Below are positions 1 to 7,011 of a DNA stretch of 7,135 nucleotides, piece after piece. The stretch lies in the NCBI GenBank assembly GCA_002353835.1, contig DEKL01000028.1, forward strand, positions 1-7,135, written 5' to 3'. The translations under genes and the position numbers were made by a program. The stretch is from Alphaproteobacteria bacterium UBA2723 (lineage in GTDB: Bacteria; Pseudomonadota; Alphaproteobacteria; RF32; CAG-239). The notes beneath the pieces were generated by a model that was not told where the DNA came from, did no database searches, and worked only from the letters and a program-made list of their open reading frames with translations. Position 1 is the stretch's first letter; each line of letters starts with the position of its first letter.

Positions 1-100
1 TGGATAGTGCGTATGCTAAGAGTAGCGCCGCGAGCGTAGTGTACGCACTACAGTACATGAGCGAGCGCCGATGCTCTTATGATGCGTGCTATACAAGCCC
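1..100. repeat. Long imperfect hairpin 3' of fhs
   Basis: Bases 4-22 pair with 74-92: 17 of 19 positions pair, three of them G-U, with two mismatches. Inside, 26-35 partly pairs with 61-70, and 36-41 pairs perfectly with 46-51 around a TACG loop. The fhs stop codon is at 104-102 on the minus strand, so the structure would begin about ten bases into the fhs 3' UTR. No T-run follows within the window, so it cannot be called a terminator. It may be a dispersed palindromic repeat or a 3' stabilising structure. The left boundary is unknown because the window starts here. Confidence 0.6.
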
Positions 101-101
101 C

Positions 102-1763
102 CTAATACAAACCGATGATTTGCCCGTTAACCACATCAATTTTTTCCGCCGCCGGCACTTTCGGCAACCCCGGCATCGTCATAATCTCGCCGGAAAGCGC
201 CACTACAAACCCCGCACCGGCAGAAAGTCTGACTTCGGTAATCGGGAAGACATACCCTTTCGGCGCACCCAAGAGCTTTTTATCATGCGAGATGGAATTT
301 TGCGTTTTAGCCACACAAACCGGAAATTTGCCAAACCCCCAACCTGTAAATTTTGCCAAATCGCGCTTGGCAGAGGCACTAAACGTTACCTTTTTCGCGC
401 CGTAAATTTCTTTGGCAAGCACATTGATTTTTTCTGCAAGAGATAAGCTGTCATCATAGAGATAATGGGCTTTATCGGCATTTGTTTCAAGCTTATTTAA
501 GACCGCCTGAGCCAAATTAACGCAACCTTTTCCGCCCTTTGCCCAGCCTTCGGAAACAATCGCTTCAACGCCCTCTTTTAAGCATAATTTTTTAACCAAA
601 TTCAGCTCTTTTTTTGTATCAGCCACAAAGCGGTTAATCGCCACAATCGGGGTAACGCCGAATTTTCTAAGGTTTATGATGTGCGCTTTCAAATTGGCAA
701 ACCCGTTTTCAAGGGCGGCAAGATTTTCTTTATTCAAGTCCTCTTTTAAAACCCCGCCGTGCATTTTTAAGGCACGAACGGTTGCCACCAATACCGTCGC
801 TTTGGGGTAAAAACCGGATTTTCGCGCAAAAATATCAAAAAATTTCTCCGCGCCCAAATCCGCCCCGAAACCGGCTTCGGTCACCACATAGTCAGCCAAG
901 GTTAAAGCCGTCTTCGCCGCCACAAAAGAACTGGTACCGTGGGCTATATTGGCAAACGGACCGCCATGCACAATCGCCGGTGTTGCCTCAAGCGTTTGCA
1001 CCAAATTAGGCTTTATGGCATCTTTTAAGATAGCGGTTAAAGCCCCGGCTGCCTTAATATCTTTGGCATAAACCGGCTCGCCCTTTTCATTTTCCGCAAT
1101 AATGATGTTGCCGATACGCCGTTTCAAATCTTCCAAATTTTCAGCCAGACAGAAAATCGCCATAATCTCGGAAGCCACCGTAATATTAAAGCCTTCGTCA
1201 CGCGGCACCCCGTTCATTTTACCGCCCAAACCGATTTTGACCGTTCGCAACGCGCGGTCATTCAAGTCCACACAGCGCTTAAACAAAACCTTTTTGATAT
1301 TGAGCGCATTACCGTGTTTGATATGGTTATCAATCAGCGCGGATAAGAGGTTATTGGCCGCCGTCATGGCATGGATATCGCCGGTAAAATTAAGGTTAAT
1401 TTCTTCCATCGGTACCACCTGCGAATAACCGCCGCCGGTCGCCCCGCCCTTAATTCCGAAACAAGGACCGAGTGAAGGTTCGCGCAACGCTAATGCCACC
1501 GATTTTTTTAATCTTGAAAGCGCATCAGCCAACCCGATGGAAACGGTAGATTTTCCCTCGCCGGCCGCCGTCGGTGTCATCGCCGTCACCAGAATAAGCT
1601 TGCCATTAGGCGTGCCTTTAATTTTCTCATTAGAAACTTTGGCTTTATAAAAACCGTAAGGCTCAACCGTATCCTGATTAAGTTTAAGTTTTTTGGCAAT
1701 CCGCAAAATCGGCTTTAATGGAATTTGTCGGGCAATCTCAATATCAGGCAGAATTTCTTTCAT
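102..1763 (-). CDS. fhs: Formate--tetrahydrofolate ligase
   Basis: Cytosolic enzyme that joins formate to tetrahydrofolate using ATP, giving 10-formyl-THF for purine synthesis, initiator-tRNA formylation and one-carbon exchange. The protein is 553 residues, a normal full length for the family. Visible signatures are the P-loop TPTAAGEGKST (63-73), REPSLGP (94-100), the glycine-rich KGGATGGG (105-112), FTGDIHA (126-132), HGGPFANIAHG (266-276), TEAGFGADLGAEKF (295-308) and the C-terminal GEIMTMPGLPKVPAAEKIDV (525-544). Where many homologues read FDIKCR, this one reads FDIFAR. The ATG follows AGGAGG at 1773-1768, which overlaps the stop codon of the upstream thiol-protein gene; only eight bases separate the two reading frames. 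It should therefore be co-transcribed, and perhaps translationally coupled, with that gene. No separate promoter was found. Confidence 0.98.
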   Translation of the reverse strand: MKEILPDIEIARQIPLKPILRIAKKLKLNQDTVEPYGFYKAKVSNEKIKGTPNGKLILVTAMTPTAAGEGKSTVSIGLADALSRLKKSVALALREPSLGPCFGIKGGATGGGYSQVVPMEEINLNFTGDIHAMTAANNLLSALIDNHIKHGNALNIKKVLFKRCVDLNDRALRTVKIGLGGKMNGVPRDEGFNITVASEIMAIFCLAENLEDLKRRIGNIIIAENEKGEPVYAKDIKAAGALTAILKDAIKPNLVQTLEATPAIVHGGPFANIAHGTSSFVAAKTALTLADYVVTEAGFGADLGAEKFFDIFARKSGFYPKATVLVATVRALKMHGGVLKEDLNKENLAALENGFANLKAHIINLRKFGVTPIVAINRFVADTKKELNLVKKLCLKEGVEAIVSEGWAKGGKGCVNLAQAVLNKLETNADKAHYLYDDSLSLAEKINVLAKEIYGAKKVTFSASAKRDLAKFTGWGFGKFPVCVAKTQNSISHDKKLLGAPKGYVFPITEVRLSAGAGFVVALSGEIMTMPGLPKVPAAEKIDVVNGQIIGLY

Positions 1764-1771
1764 ATTTCCTC

Positions 1772-2203
1772 CTATTCGGGATGTGGTGCGGTTTCGGCCA
1801 TATAGGCATTTAAGGCATCTTCAAAACGTTGTTCGGAGCTGTCATCCCAACCCATGAGATAATGATTCCCCATACAAATCAGCGGCAATCTTAACTCTTT
1901 ATTGGAAATACCGAATTTCTGCACACATTGTTTGTAAAGCTCCAGGTTATGATGAAACTTCATATCGGTAATCGGTAATTTAAGCTCCGGATGCTCGGTA
2001 TAGATATAAACAAACGCATCTTTACAAGAACTGCACATAGAGTGAACAAAGAAATAGATTTTATCGTCAATCAAATTTTCTTCCGGCTCCGGTGCGGTAA
2101 TAAAATCAACCTTTTTACCGTCTTCCGAGGTTTGAACGGTTGTCTGTGCCGAAGCATTAAAAGAAATCATCAAAAAAGTAAGCACTGCCACCACAAATTT
2201 CAT
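1772..2203 (-). CDS. Secreted CxxC thioredoxin-fold-like protein
   Basis: A 143-residue protein with a clear signal peptide: MKF, a hydrophobic stretch at 4-14, and a likely cut after A19 (NASA|QTT). The mature part has a short beta-like segment IYFFVHS followed by CSSC (57-60), and later LRLPLICMGNHYLMGWD (104-120). A CxxC after a first strand plus a probable cis-proline (P107) and a Gly-Trp turn is the layout of glutaredoxin/thioredoxin folds, so a periplasmic disulfide or redox role is likely; substrate unknown. Two further cysteines lie at 93 and 110. The frame stays open up to 2326, but the predicted transcription start (about 2225) lies inside that extension, and AAGGAG at 2216-2211 is seven bases before this ATG. 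The ATG at 2206 is the alternative, only four bases from the Shine-Dalgarno. First gene of an operon with fhs. Confidence 0.8.
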   Translation of the reverse strand: MKFVVAVLTFLMISFNASAQTTVQTSEDGKKVDFITAPEPEENLIDDKIYFFVHSMCSSCKDAFVYIYTEHPELKLPITDMKFHHNLELYKQCVQKFGISNKELRLPLICMGNHYLMGWDDSSEQRFEDALNAYMAETAPHPE

Positions 2204-2231
2204 CATCAATCTCCTTAAAAAAACTTCCCTG

Positions 2232-2259
2232 ATTATATAAAAAACAGAAAAAACGTCAA
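2232..2259 (-). promoter_or_regulatory. Sigma-70-like promoter for the thiol protein-fhs operon
   Basis: Read on the minus strand, TTGACG (2259-2254) is followed by a 16-base spacer and a perfect TATAAT (2237-2232). The predicted start is near 2225, giving a leader of about 20 bases that carries the AAGGAG site. This is the closest match to consensus in the window. Confidence 0.75.
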
Positions 2260-2290
2260 CCACAGCCTTAAGATATACGCAAGAAAAAAC

Positions 2291-2319
2291 TTGACAAAAA
2301 CAAAGAAACGCAATACGGT
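2291..2319 (+). promoter_or_regulatory. Candidate promoter for the 2367 membrane protein
   Basis: TTGACA (2291-2296, a perfect -35) lies 17 bases from TACGGT (2314-2319), a weak -10 with three of six matches. The predicted start near 2326 gives a leader of about 40 bases. The spacing and orientation suit the plus-strand gene and form a divergent pair with the promoter at 2259-2232. Confidence 0.5.
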
Positions 2320-2366
2320 TTAGCACAAATAAAAATTATGATGTCTAACGAATTAAAAAAATTTTT

Positions 2367-2927
2367 ATGTTTAAGAAAACAGAAAAAAAGAAGCCTTCGG
2401 ACAACAAAAAAGTACCCGAGGCAGAGAAGTTCAAAAAAGAACAGGCAAAGCGATTGGACAATGTTTTAAAAAAGCTGGAACGACGTAATCTTTGGCCCAA
2501 ACGCAACAAACGTTGGCGCAATTTCAAGACCACGGTGGTCCTCTTATTTATCCTCGGCTTTTCGGCTTTGGGATTGTACATGTCCTTTAATCTCTATTAT
2601 TTCATCAACGAAATGATGGCACCGCAAGCCCGCCTGCTTATGCTGACGGTCTTTGCCGTTTTTATGCAGGTTATTGCCGTCATTATCTGGGATGATTTGC
2701 TCGGGCGCGTTGATGAAGACTACTTCTTGCCGGTATTATCCTATATCGGTTTTTGGAGTTTTATCGTCTGCGGTCTTCTGACCTATGCGGTGTTCTTAGC
2801 CTTTTGTGCTTGGCAATACCTTCAACACGGTTTACAGTGGCATTTTGCACTGTTTCCCATGGCATTCGGTACCCTCTTATTTGCGAGCTTCGCTTACAAA
2901 ATCTTCAATTTGTTTGAAGAAAATTAA
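2367..2927 (+). CDS. Four-helix inner-membrane protein, unknown function
   Basis: I do not recognise this 186-residue protein. Residues 1-53 are hydrophilic and very rich in Lys/Arg (KKKP, KFKKEQAKRLDNVLKKLERR) with heptad-like spacing that could form a short helix or coiled coil. Four hydrophobic segments follow at about 54-80, 89-109, 121-148 and 157-181. The basic N-terminus should be cytoplasmic by the positive-inside rule. Conserved-looking acidic patches sit between helices 2 and 3 (WDDLLGRVDEDYF, 108-120). No catalytic motif is apparent. An in-frame TAA at 2346 rules out a longer start nearby. No Shine-Dalgarno is visible before the ATG, only an A/T-rich leader. It is divergent from the thiol-protein operon and appears to stand alone before ccrM. 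Confidence 0.75.
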   Translation: MFKKTEKKKPSDNKKVPEAEKFKKEQAKRLDNVLKKLERRNLWPKRNKRWRNFKTTVVLLFILGFSALGLYMSFNLYYFINEMMAPQARLLMLTVFAVFMQVIAVIIWDDLLGRVDEDYFLPVLSYIGFWSFIVCGLLTYAVFLAFCAWQYLQHGLQWHFALFPMAFGTLLFASFAYKIFNLFEEN

Positions 2928-2961
2928 AAAAGAAAAAGACTTAACCCCCGCCAAGTTGTTA

Positions 2962-3004
2962 CTTCGTTATTTCGAAATACAAAGAAGGAAAATTTTTTAT
3001 TTTT
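2962..3004 (+). terminator. Weak candidate terminator after the 2367 gene
   Basis: CTTC (2962-2965) pairs with GAAG (2984-2987), enclosing the self-complementary TATTTCGAAATA (2968-2979). T-rich sequence follows at 2993-3004. The stem is AT-rich and has an internal loop, so termination is uncertain. Confidence 0.3.
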
Positions 3005-3013
3005 GATAAGATT

Positions 3014-3024
3014 ATATTAACCAA
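3014..3024 (+). promoter_or_regulatory. Candidate ccrM -10 with overlapping TTAACC
   Basis: TATATT (3014-3019) matches the -10 consensus at five of six positions. It overlaps TTAACCAA (3017-3024), seven of eight bases of the CtrA half-site TTAACCAT known from Caulobacter. The -35 region is only a T-run. No full TTAA-N7-TTAA box and no GANTC site lies upstream of ccrM here, so CtrA control is a suggestion only. Confidence 0.3.
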
Positions 3025-3035
3025 ATGACTTATAA

Positions 3036-4178
<1,143 letters not shown>

Positions 4179-4195
4179 AAAAATTTTTTTAGTTA

Positions 4196-4223
4196 TTGTA
4201 ATATAAAAAAAGCTATATAGAAT
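4196..4223 (+). promoter_or_regulatory. Candidate promoter for the Ppx/GppA gene, with GANTC at the start site
   Basis: TTGTAA (4196-4201), a 16-base spacer and TAGAAT (4218-4223, five of six matches) predict a start near 4230. A GAATC site at 4233-4237, one of only three CcrM targets in the window, falls at about +4. Confidence 0.45.
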
Positions 4224-4255
4224 AGCAAACAAGAATCGTGATAACGGAGCAAAAA

Positions 4256-5422
4256 TTGAATAAAAACAACGGACTGCCAGAAAGAAAGAAGAAAAACAAA
4301 AATCGCCGTGTCAGACCGGAGTACAGAAAGCCTGAAACAAACTCTTCCTCCTTAACGGAAAGTCATTATGCGGCGATAGATTTAGGAACAAACTCCTGCC
4401 GGTTGGTGATAGCCTCACCGACACCGACATCTTTTCGTGTAGTAGAAACATTTTCCAAAGTTGTGAGATTAGGCGAAGGCATTATTCAAGAAAACGAATT
4501 ATCTTCAAAAGCGATGAAAAGAACCATACAAGCCTTAAAGGTATGTCGCGGGGTGATGGACGAATATGCGCCGATTGTATCTTCCCGTTTTGTAGCAACC
4601 GCGGCCTGTCGGCGAGCCAAAAATGTGGCGCAATTTGTAGAAATGGCAAAGAACAGTGCCGGTATAGAGCTTGAAGTTATATCCTCAAAAGAAGAAGCAA
4701 GGCTTTCAGTGGTCGGTTGTCTGCCATTATTAAACAGAAACATCAAGCGGGTATTGGTATTTGATATCGGCGGCGGCTCAACACAGATTTCGCTTGCCCG
4801 AGTAACCGATTTCGGTAAGACATTTATTGAAGGTTTTGTATCATTACCCTATGGCGTGGTCACGATATCGGAAGCCTTTGCCGACCATGAGATGAACACC
4901 TTAGAGTATTCCACGGTGATGGAAAGAACGCAGAATATATTAGCGGAATTTGAAGAAAAGCACCATATTTATGAAGCGATAGCAAACCAAGAGATACAGG
5001 TTATCGGCACGTCGGGAACGGTAACGGTTTTAGGGGCGGTACATTTGAAGTTACCGCGGTATAATCGTTCTGCGGTTGACGGGGTAGCGATATCCGCGCC
5101 GGATATTGAAGCGACAATCAACAAGATAAAGACCATGGGGCCGGAAGGGAGATACAAGCATCCGTGTATCGGGCAATCCAAGTCAGATTTAACGTTGGCG
5201 GGTTGTGCAATTATTGAAGCATTAACGACATTTTGGCCGATATCCGAGATAACGATAGCGGACAGAGGGATAAGGGAAGGCATTTTATTGGATTTGATGC
5301 ATTCGCACAAACAGCAGACACAGTATAAGAAAAAGAATTTCAAAAAGAGAAGACGTTTTCCGTTTGACCGTGGGCAAAGAGGAAACAGAAAAGGCGACAA
5401 CTCGCCTGCCCCCGCAGCATAA
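4256..5422 (+). CDS. Ppx/GppA-family phosphatase (exopolyphosphatase or pppGpp hydrolase)
   Basis: A member of the ASKHA-fold Ppx/GppA family, which removes phosphate from polyphosphate or converts pppGpp to ppGpp. Numbered from the TTG start (388 residues), it shows AIDLGTNSCRLVIA (40-53, phosphate loop 1), SSKEEARL with the family's catalytic glutamate (143-150), FDIGGGSTQ (169-177, phosphate loop 2), GTSGT (251-255) and ADRGIREG (335-342). Only the core domains are present; it lacks the long C-terminal extension of E. coli Ppx. Both ends are strongly basic: roughly 2-25 (ERKKKNKNRRVRPEYRK) and 358-377 (KKKNFKKRRRF). The first possible start is GTG 4238, but it has no Shine-Dalgarno and lies about eight bases from the predicted transcript start. 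TTG 4256 has GGAG six bases before it. Sequence alone does not separate Ppx from GppA activity, so no symbol is given. Confidence 0.9.
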   Translation: MNKNNGLPERKKKNKNRRVRPEYRKPETNSSSLTESHYAAIDLGTNSCRLVIASPTPTSFRVVETFSKVVRLGEGIIQENELSSKAMKRTIQALKVCRGVMDEYAPIVSSRFVATAACRRAKNVAQFVEMAKNSAGIELEVISSKEEARLSVVGCLPLLNRNIKRVLVFDIGGGSTQISLARVTDFGKTFIEGFVSLPYGVVTISEAFADHEMNTLEYSTVMERTQNILAEFEEKHHIYEAIANQEIQVIGTSGTVTVLGAVHLKLPRYNRSAVDGVAISAPDIEATINKIKTMGPEGRYKHPCIGQSKSDLTLAGCAIIEALTTFWPISEITIADRGIREGILLDLMHSHKQQTQYKKKNFKKRRRFPFDRGQRGNRKGDNSPAPAA

Positions 5423-5443
5423 GCGACCCCGTGCGGGCAGCAC

Positions 5444-5459
5444 ACAGCCGTAAGGCTGT
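5444..5459 (+). other. Six-base-pair hairpin with GTAA loop
   Basis: ACAGCC (5444-5449) pairs perfectly with GGCTGT (5454-5459) around a GTAA (GNRA-type) loop, 21 bases after the Ppx/GppA stop. Only TTT follows, so it is not a convincing intrinsic terminator, although it could protect the transcript's 3' end. Confidence 0.4.
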
Positions 5460-5462
5460 TTA

Positions 5463-5526
5463 GCGCCTTGCCTTGCATAAGAAAATAATTTTTTCACCAT
5501 GAGGGAAAAATTATTTTGCAAGGCGC
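5463..5526. repeat. Bulged palindromic element
   Basis: Two perfect arm pairs form one long hairpin: GCGCCTTGC (5463-5471) with GCAAGGCGC (5518-5526), and AAAATAATTTTT (5482-5493) with AAAAATTATTTT (5506-5517), around a 12-base loop. Ten extra bases (5472-5481, CTTGCATAAG) interrupt the left arm only; CCTTGC is duplicated there, suggesting a small insertion or slippage. Twenty-one base pairs with GC-rich ends and an AT-rich core suggest a dispersed palindrome or tiny non-autonomous element. No transposase is present. Confidence 0.6.
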
Positions 5527-5553
5527 CCTATTTCATACACCAACCAATAACCG

Positions 5554-5623
5554 CAAAAAAATTGCACACAATCGCGTTAGTGTTGTGAGGGACACACGCT
5601 CATGTGCACAATTTTTGTTTTTT
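5554..5623 (+). terminator. Imperfect hairpin with T-tract, possible terminator
   Basis: CAAAAAAATTGCACACA (5554-5570) can pair with TGTGCACAATTTTTG (5603-5617) with small bulges. An inner stem is possible between GTTGTG (5582-5587) and CACAC (5592-5596). T-rich sequence (5612-5623) follows. It could end transcription of the Ppx/GppA gene before the lolA promoter. The pairing is imperfect, so confidence is low. The rest of 5423-5739 shows no credible coding sequence. Confidence 0.35.
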
Positions 5624-5678
5624 ATCGTTATCATATTGCGTGGCACAATCACAAAATTGCATAACCTCAAACTTCAGC

Positions 5679-5707
5679 TTGAAAAATTTTACAAAGCGCA
5701 TTAAATT
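5679..5707 (+). promoter_or_regulatory. Candidate lolA promoter
   Basis: TTGAAA (5679-5684) is 17 bases from TAAATT (5702-5707, four of six matches). The predicted start near 5714 leaves a leader of about 26 bases containing GAGG (5730-5733), six bases before the lolA ATG. Confidence 0.45.
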
Positions 5708-5739
5708 AACCGAGCAAAATAAAACAACCGAGGTTAAAA

Positions 5740-6360
5740 ATGAAAAAACTACTGACCGTTATCAGCCTGATATTATTGAGCATATCAAATGCCAATGCCA
5801 CCACTGCCAAAAAGGAAGACATCAAGCAGGTTGAGGAATATTTAAATTCCATCAAAACCCTGTCGGCGGATTTTGTGCAAATTGCCAGCAACGGGGAACA
5901 GGTGGAAGGTCATCTGTATGTAGAAAAACCCAACAAGATTCGCATGGAATACAAAGCCCCGAATAATGTGTTGATTGTCGGCAACGGTGATTATATTGTG
6001 TATTATGACAAAGAGTTAGAGCAGATAACCAATATAGATTATGAGGATATTCCGGCGGCGATGATTTTAGCCAACACGGTAAAGATTGACGGCAAAGAGC
6101 TTAAGGTAACCGATTTCATGAAAGACCCCGGCATGACCAGAATTGGCTTAAAATATGCCAATGCCGGCGACTTAGGTCCGTTCACGCTTGTTTTTGCCAA
6201 TAATCCGTTTGCCTTAAAACAATGGAAAGTGATAACCCCGCAATCGTTGGAAGTATCTTTATCGCTATATGAAACGGTGATAGACAGCAAGTTGGATGAA
6301 AATTTATTTAAATTCAGCAAGAAAGAAGCGCAAAAGAAAGACAAATATAAGAAAAAATAA
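5740..6360 (+). CDS. lolA: Outer-membrane lipoprotein carrier protein, LolA family
   Basis: A 206-residue periplasmic protein. In the known family, LolA takes lipoproteins from the LolCDE transporter and ferries them across the periplasm to the outer membrane. The signal peptide is clear: MKK, a hydrophobic core at 4-14, and a likely cut after A20 (NANA|TT). The mature protein opens with the LolA pattern EEYLNSIKTLSADFVQIASN (32-51), then GHLYVEKPNKIRMEYKAPNN (57-76), with the Phe-Val-Gln and Pro-Asn-Lys-Ile-Arg landmarks in place, and continues with YYDKELEQITNID. The beta-rich alternation suits the open barrel of LolA. The tail is unusually lysine-rich (KKEAQKKDKYKKK, 194-206). GAGG lies six bases before the ATG. 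It stands alone between its own promoter and a terminator. A related LolA-like periplasmic protein cannot be excluded. Confidence 0.82.
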   Translation: MKKLLTVISLILLSISNANATTAKKEDIKQVEEYLNSIKTLSADFVQIASNGEQVEGHLYVEKPNKIRMEYKAPNNVLIVGNGDYIVYYDKELEQITNIDYEDIPAAMILANTVKIDGKELKVTDFMKDPGMTRIGLKYANAGDLGPFTLVFANNPFALKQWKVITPQSLEVSLSLYETVIDSKLDENLFKFSKKEAQKKDKYKKK

Positions 6361-6370
6361 GGCATTAAGC

Positions 6371-6412
6371 AAAAAAAATCCCCCTGCCGCAAAGCAAGGG
6401 GTAATTTTTTTT
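6371..6412. terminator. Bidirectional intrinsic terminator
   Basis: CCCCCTGC (6380-6387) pairs with GCAAGGGG (6394-6401), seven pairs with one C-A mismatch, around CGCAAA. Eight A's (6371-6378) precede the stem and eight T's (6405-6412) follow it, so it works in both directions. It lies between lolA (stop 6360) and the convergent gene ending at 6426, and should serve both. Confidence 0.85.
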
Positions 6413-6425
6413 GGGGATGCAATTC

Positions 6426-6851
6426 TTAATCAGATTTCGGTTCCCAACCTAATCCAAAGACCAAAATCACATATGCCCAAAATAGAAAGAACAGAGTAAC
6501 CCACACATAAAATAACCCCACCATGATGTGGTTGGTGTAGGAAAACTCCTTACACTGCTCAAGCTCCGGCCCAACGGAAATGAAACAGAGGGCAAAGCCG
6601 CCATAAACGACTGTGGTTGAAAAACCCCAGTCGTTTTTTCTGTTCCATGCCTCAATACCGCCAGCCTTTACAACAGGCAGATACATGACCAAGGTCATAA
6701 GAATAATGACCAAAAGCGACCACAGCGGACGCTCACAGGAATAACCATTGAGCAATGCGCGGATGATAGAGTTAATGCACACAGCCACGGGGGCAATTAC
6801 CGTGCAAGCGGCGATAAACCAACCGCTTTGCAATTTTTTAATTGTTTTCAT
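6426..6851 (-). CDS. Small four-helix membrane protein, unknown function
   Basis: I do not recognise this 141-residue protein. Hydrophobic segments lie at about 11-34, 43-63, 77-94 and 107-133. The N-terminus (MKTIKK) and the 64-76 loop (KAGGIEAWNRKND) are basic, which places both in the cytoplasm. The loops at 35-42 and 95-106 then face the periplasm, each with one cysteine (C40, C100), which could form a disulfide. No enzymatic motif is visible. The ATG is preceded only by A-rich sequence; the nearest strong Shine-Dalgarno (GGAGGAG, 6887-6881) is about 29 bases away with no start codon at the proper distance, so start usage is less certain than usual. It is transcribed alone, converging on lolA. 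Confidence 0.7.
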   Translation of the reverse strand: MKTIKKLQSGWFIAACTVIAPVAVCINSIIRALLNGYSCERPLWSLLVIILMTLVMYLPVVKAGGIEAWNRKNDWGFSTTVVYGGFALCFISVGPELEQCKEFSYTNHIMVGLFYVWVTLFFLFWAYVILVFGLGWEPKSD

Positions 6852-6933
6852 TTTTTTATTTTTTTAGTTTAACTTGTACTCTCCTCCAAAAACCTAAACA
6901 GACGTATAGGAAAAATAATTTTTTTGATAACTG

Positions 6934-6962
6934 AGAATACCACATTTTCTGCCCCCCGTCAA
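6934..6962 (-). promoter_or_regulatory. Sigma-70-like promoter for the 6851 membrane protein
   Basis: On the minus strand, TTGACG (6962-6957), a 17-base spacer beginning with five G's, and TATTCT (6939-6934, four of six matches). The predicted start near 6927 gives an unusually long leader of about 75 bases for this window. Confidence 0.6.
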
Positions 6963-7011
6963 CAACTTTTTTAGACAAAATTCACAAAAAACAAAAAAAT
7001 CCTCTCTGTCA

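Noticed and set aside
39..1428. Plus-strand open frames at 39-446, 115-405, 782-1009 and 1102-1428
   Set aside because: They run antisense to fhs, whose protein is unmistakable, and have no recognisable protein features or Shine-Dalgarno sites.
2207..2326. Forty-residue N-terminal extension of the thiol protein (start at 2326)
   Set aside because: The TATAAT and predicted transcript start lie inside it, it would bury a normal signal peptide, and the Shine-Dalgarno serves the ATGs at 2206/2203.
5285..5891. Open frames across the lolA upstream region (minus 5285-5521 and 5706-5891; plus 5516-5704 and 5604-5834)
   Set aside because: They cross palindromes or overlap the Ppx/GppA or lolA genes, lack ribosome sites, and their translations look like random AT-rich sequence.
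6039..6499. Open frames minus 6039-6422 and plus 6296-6499
   Set aside because: Both run across the bidirectional terminator and overlap well-supported genes in other frames.
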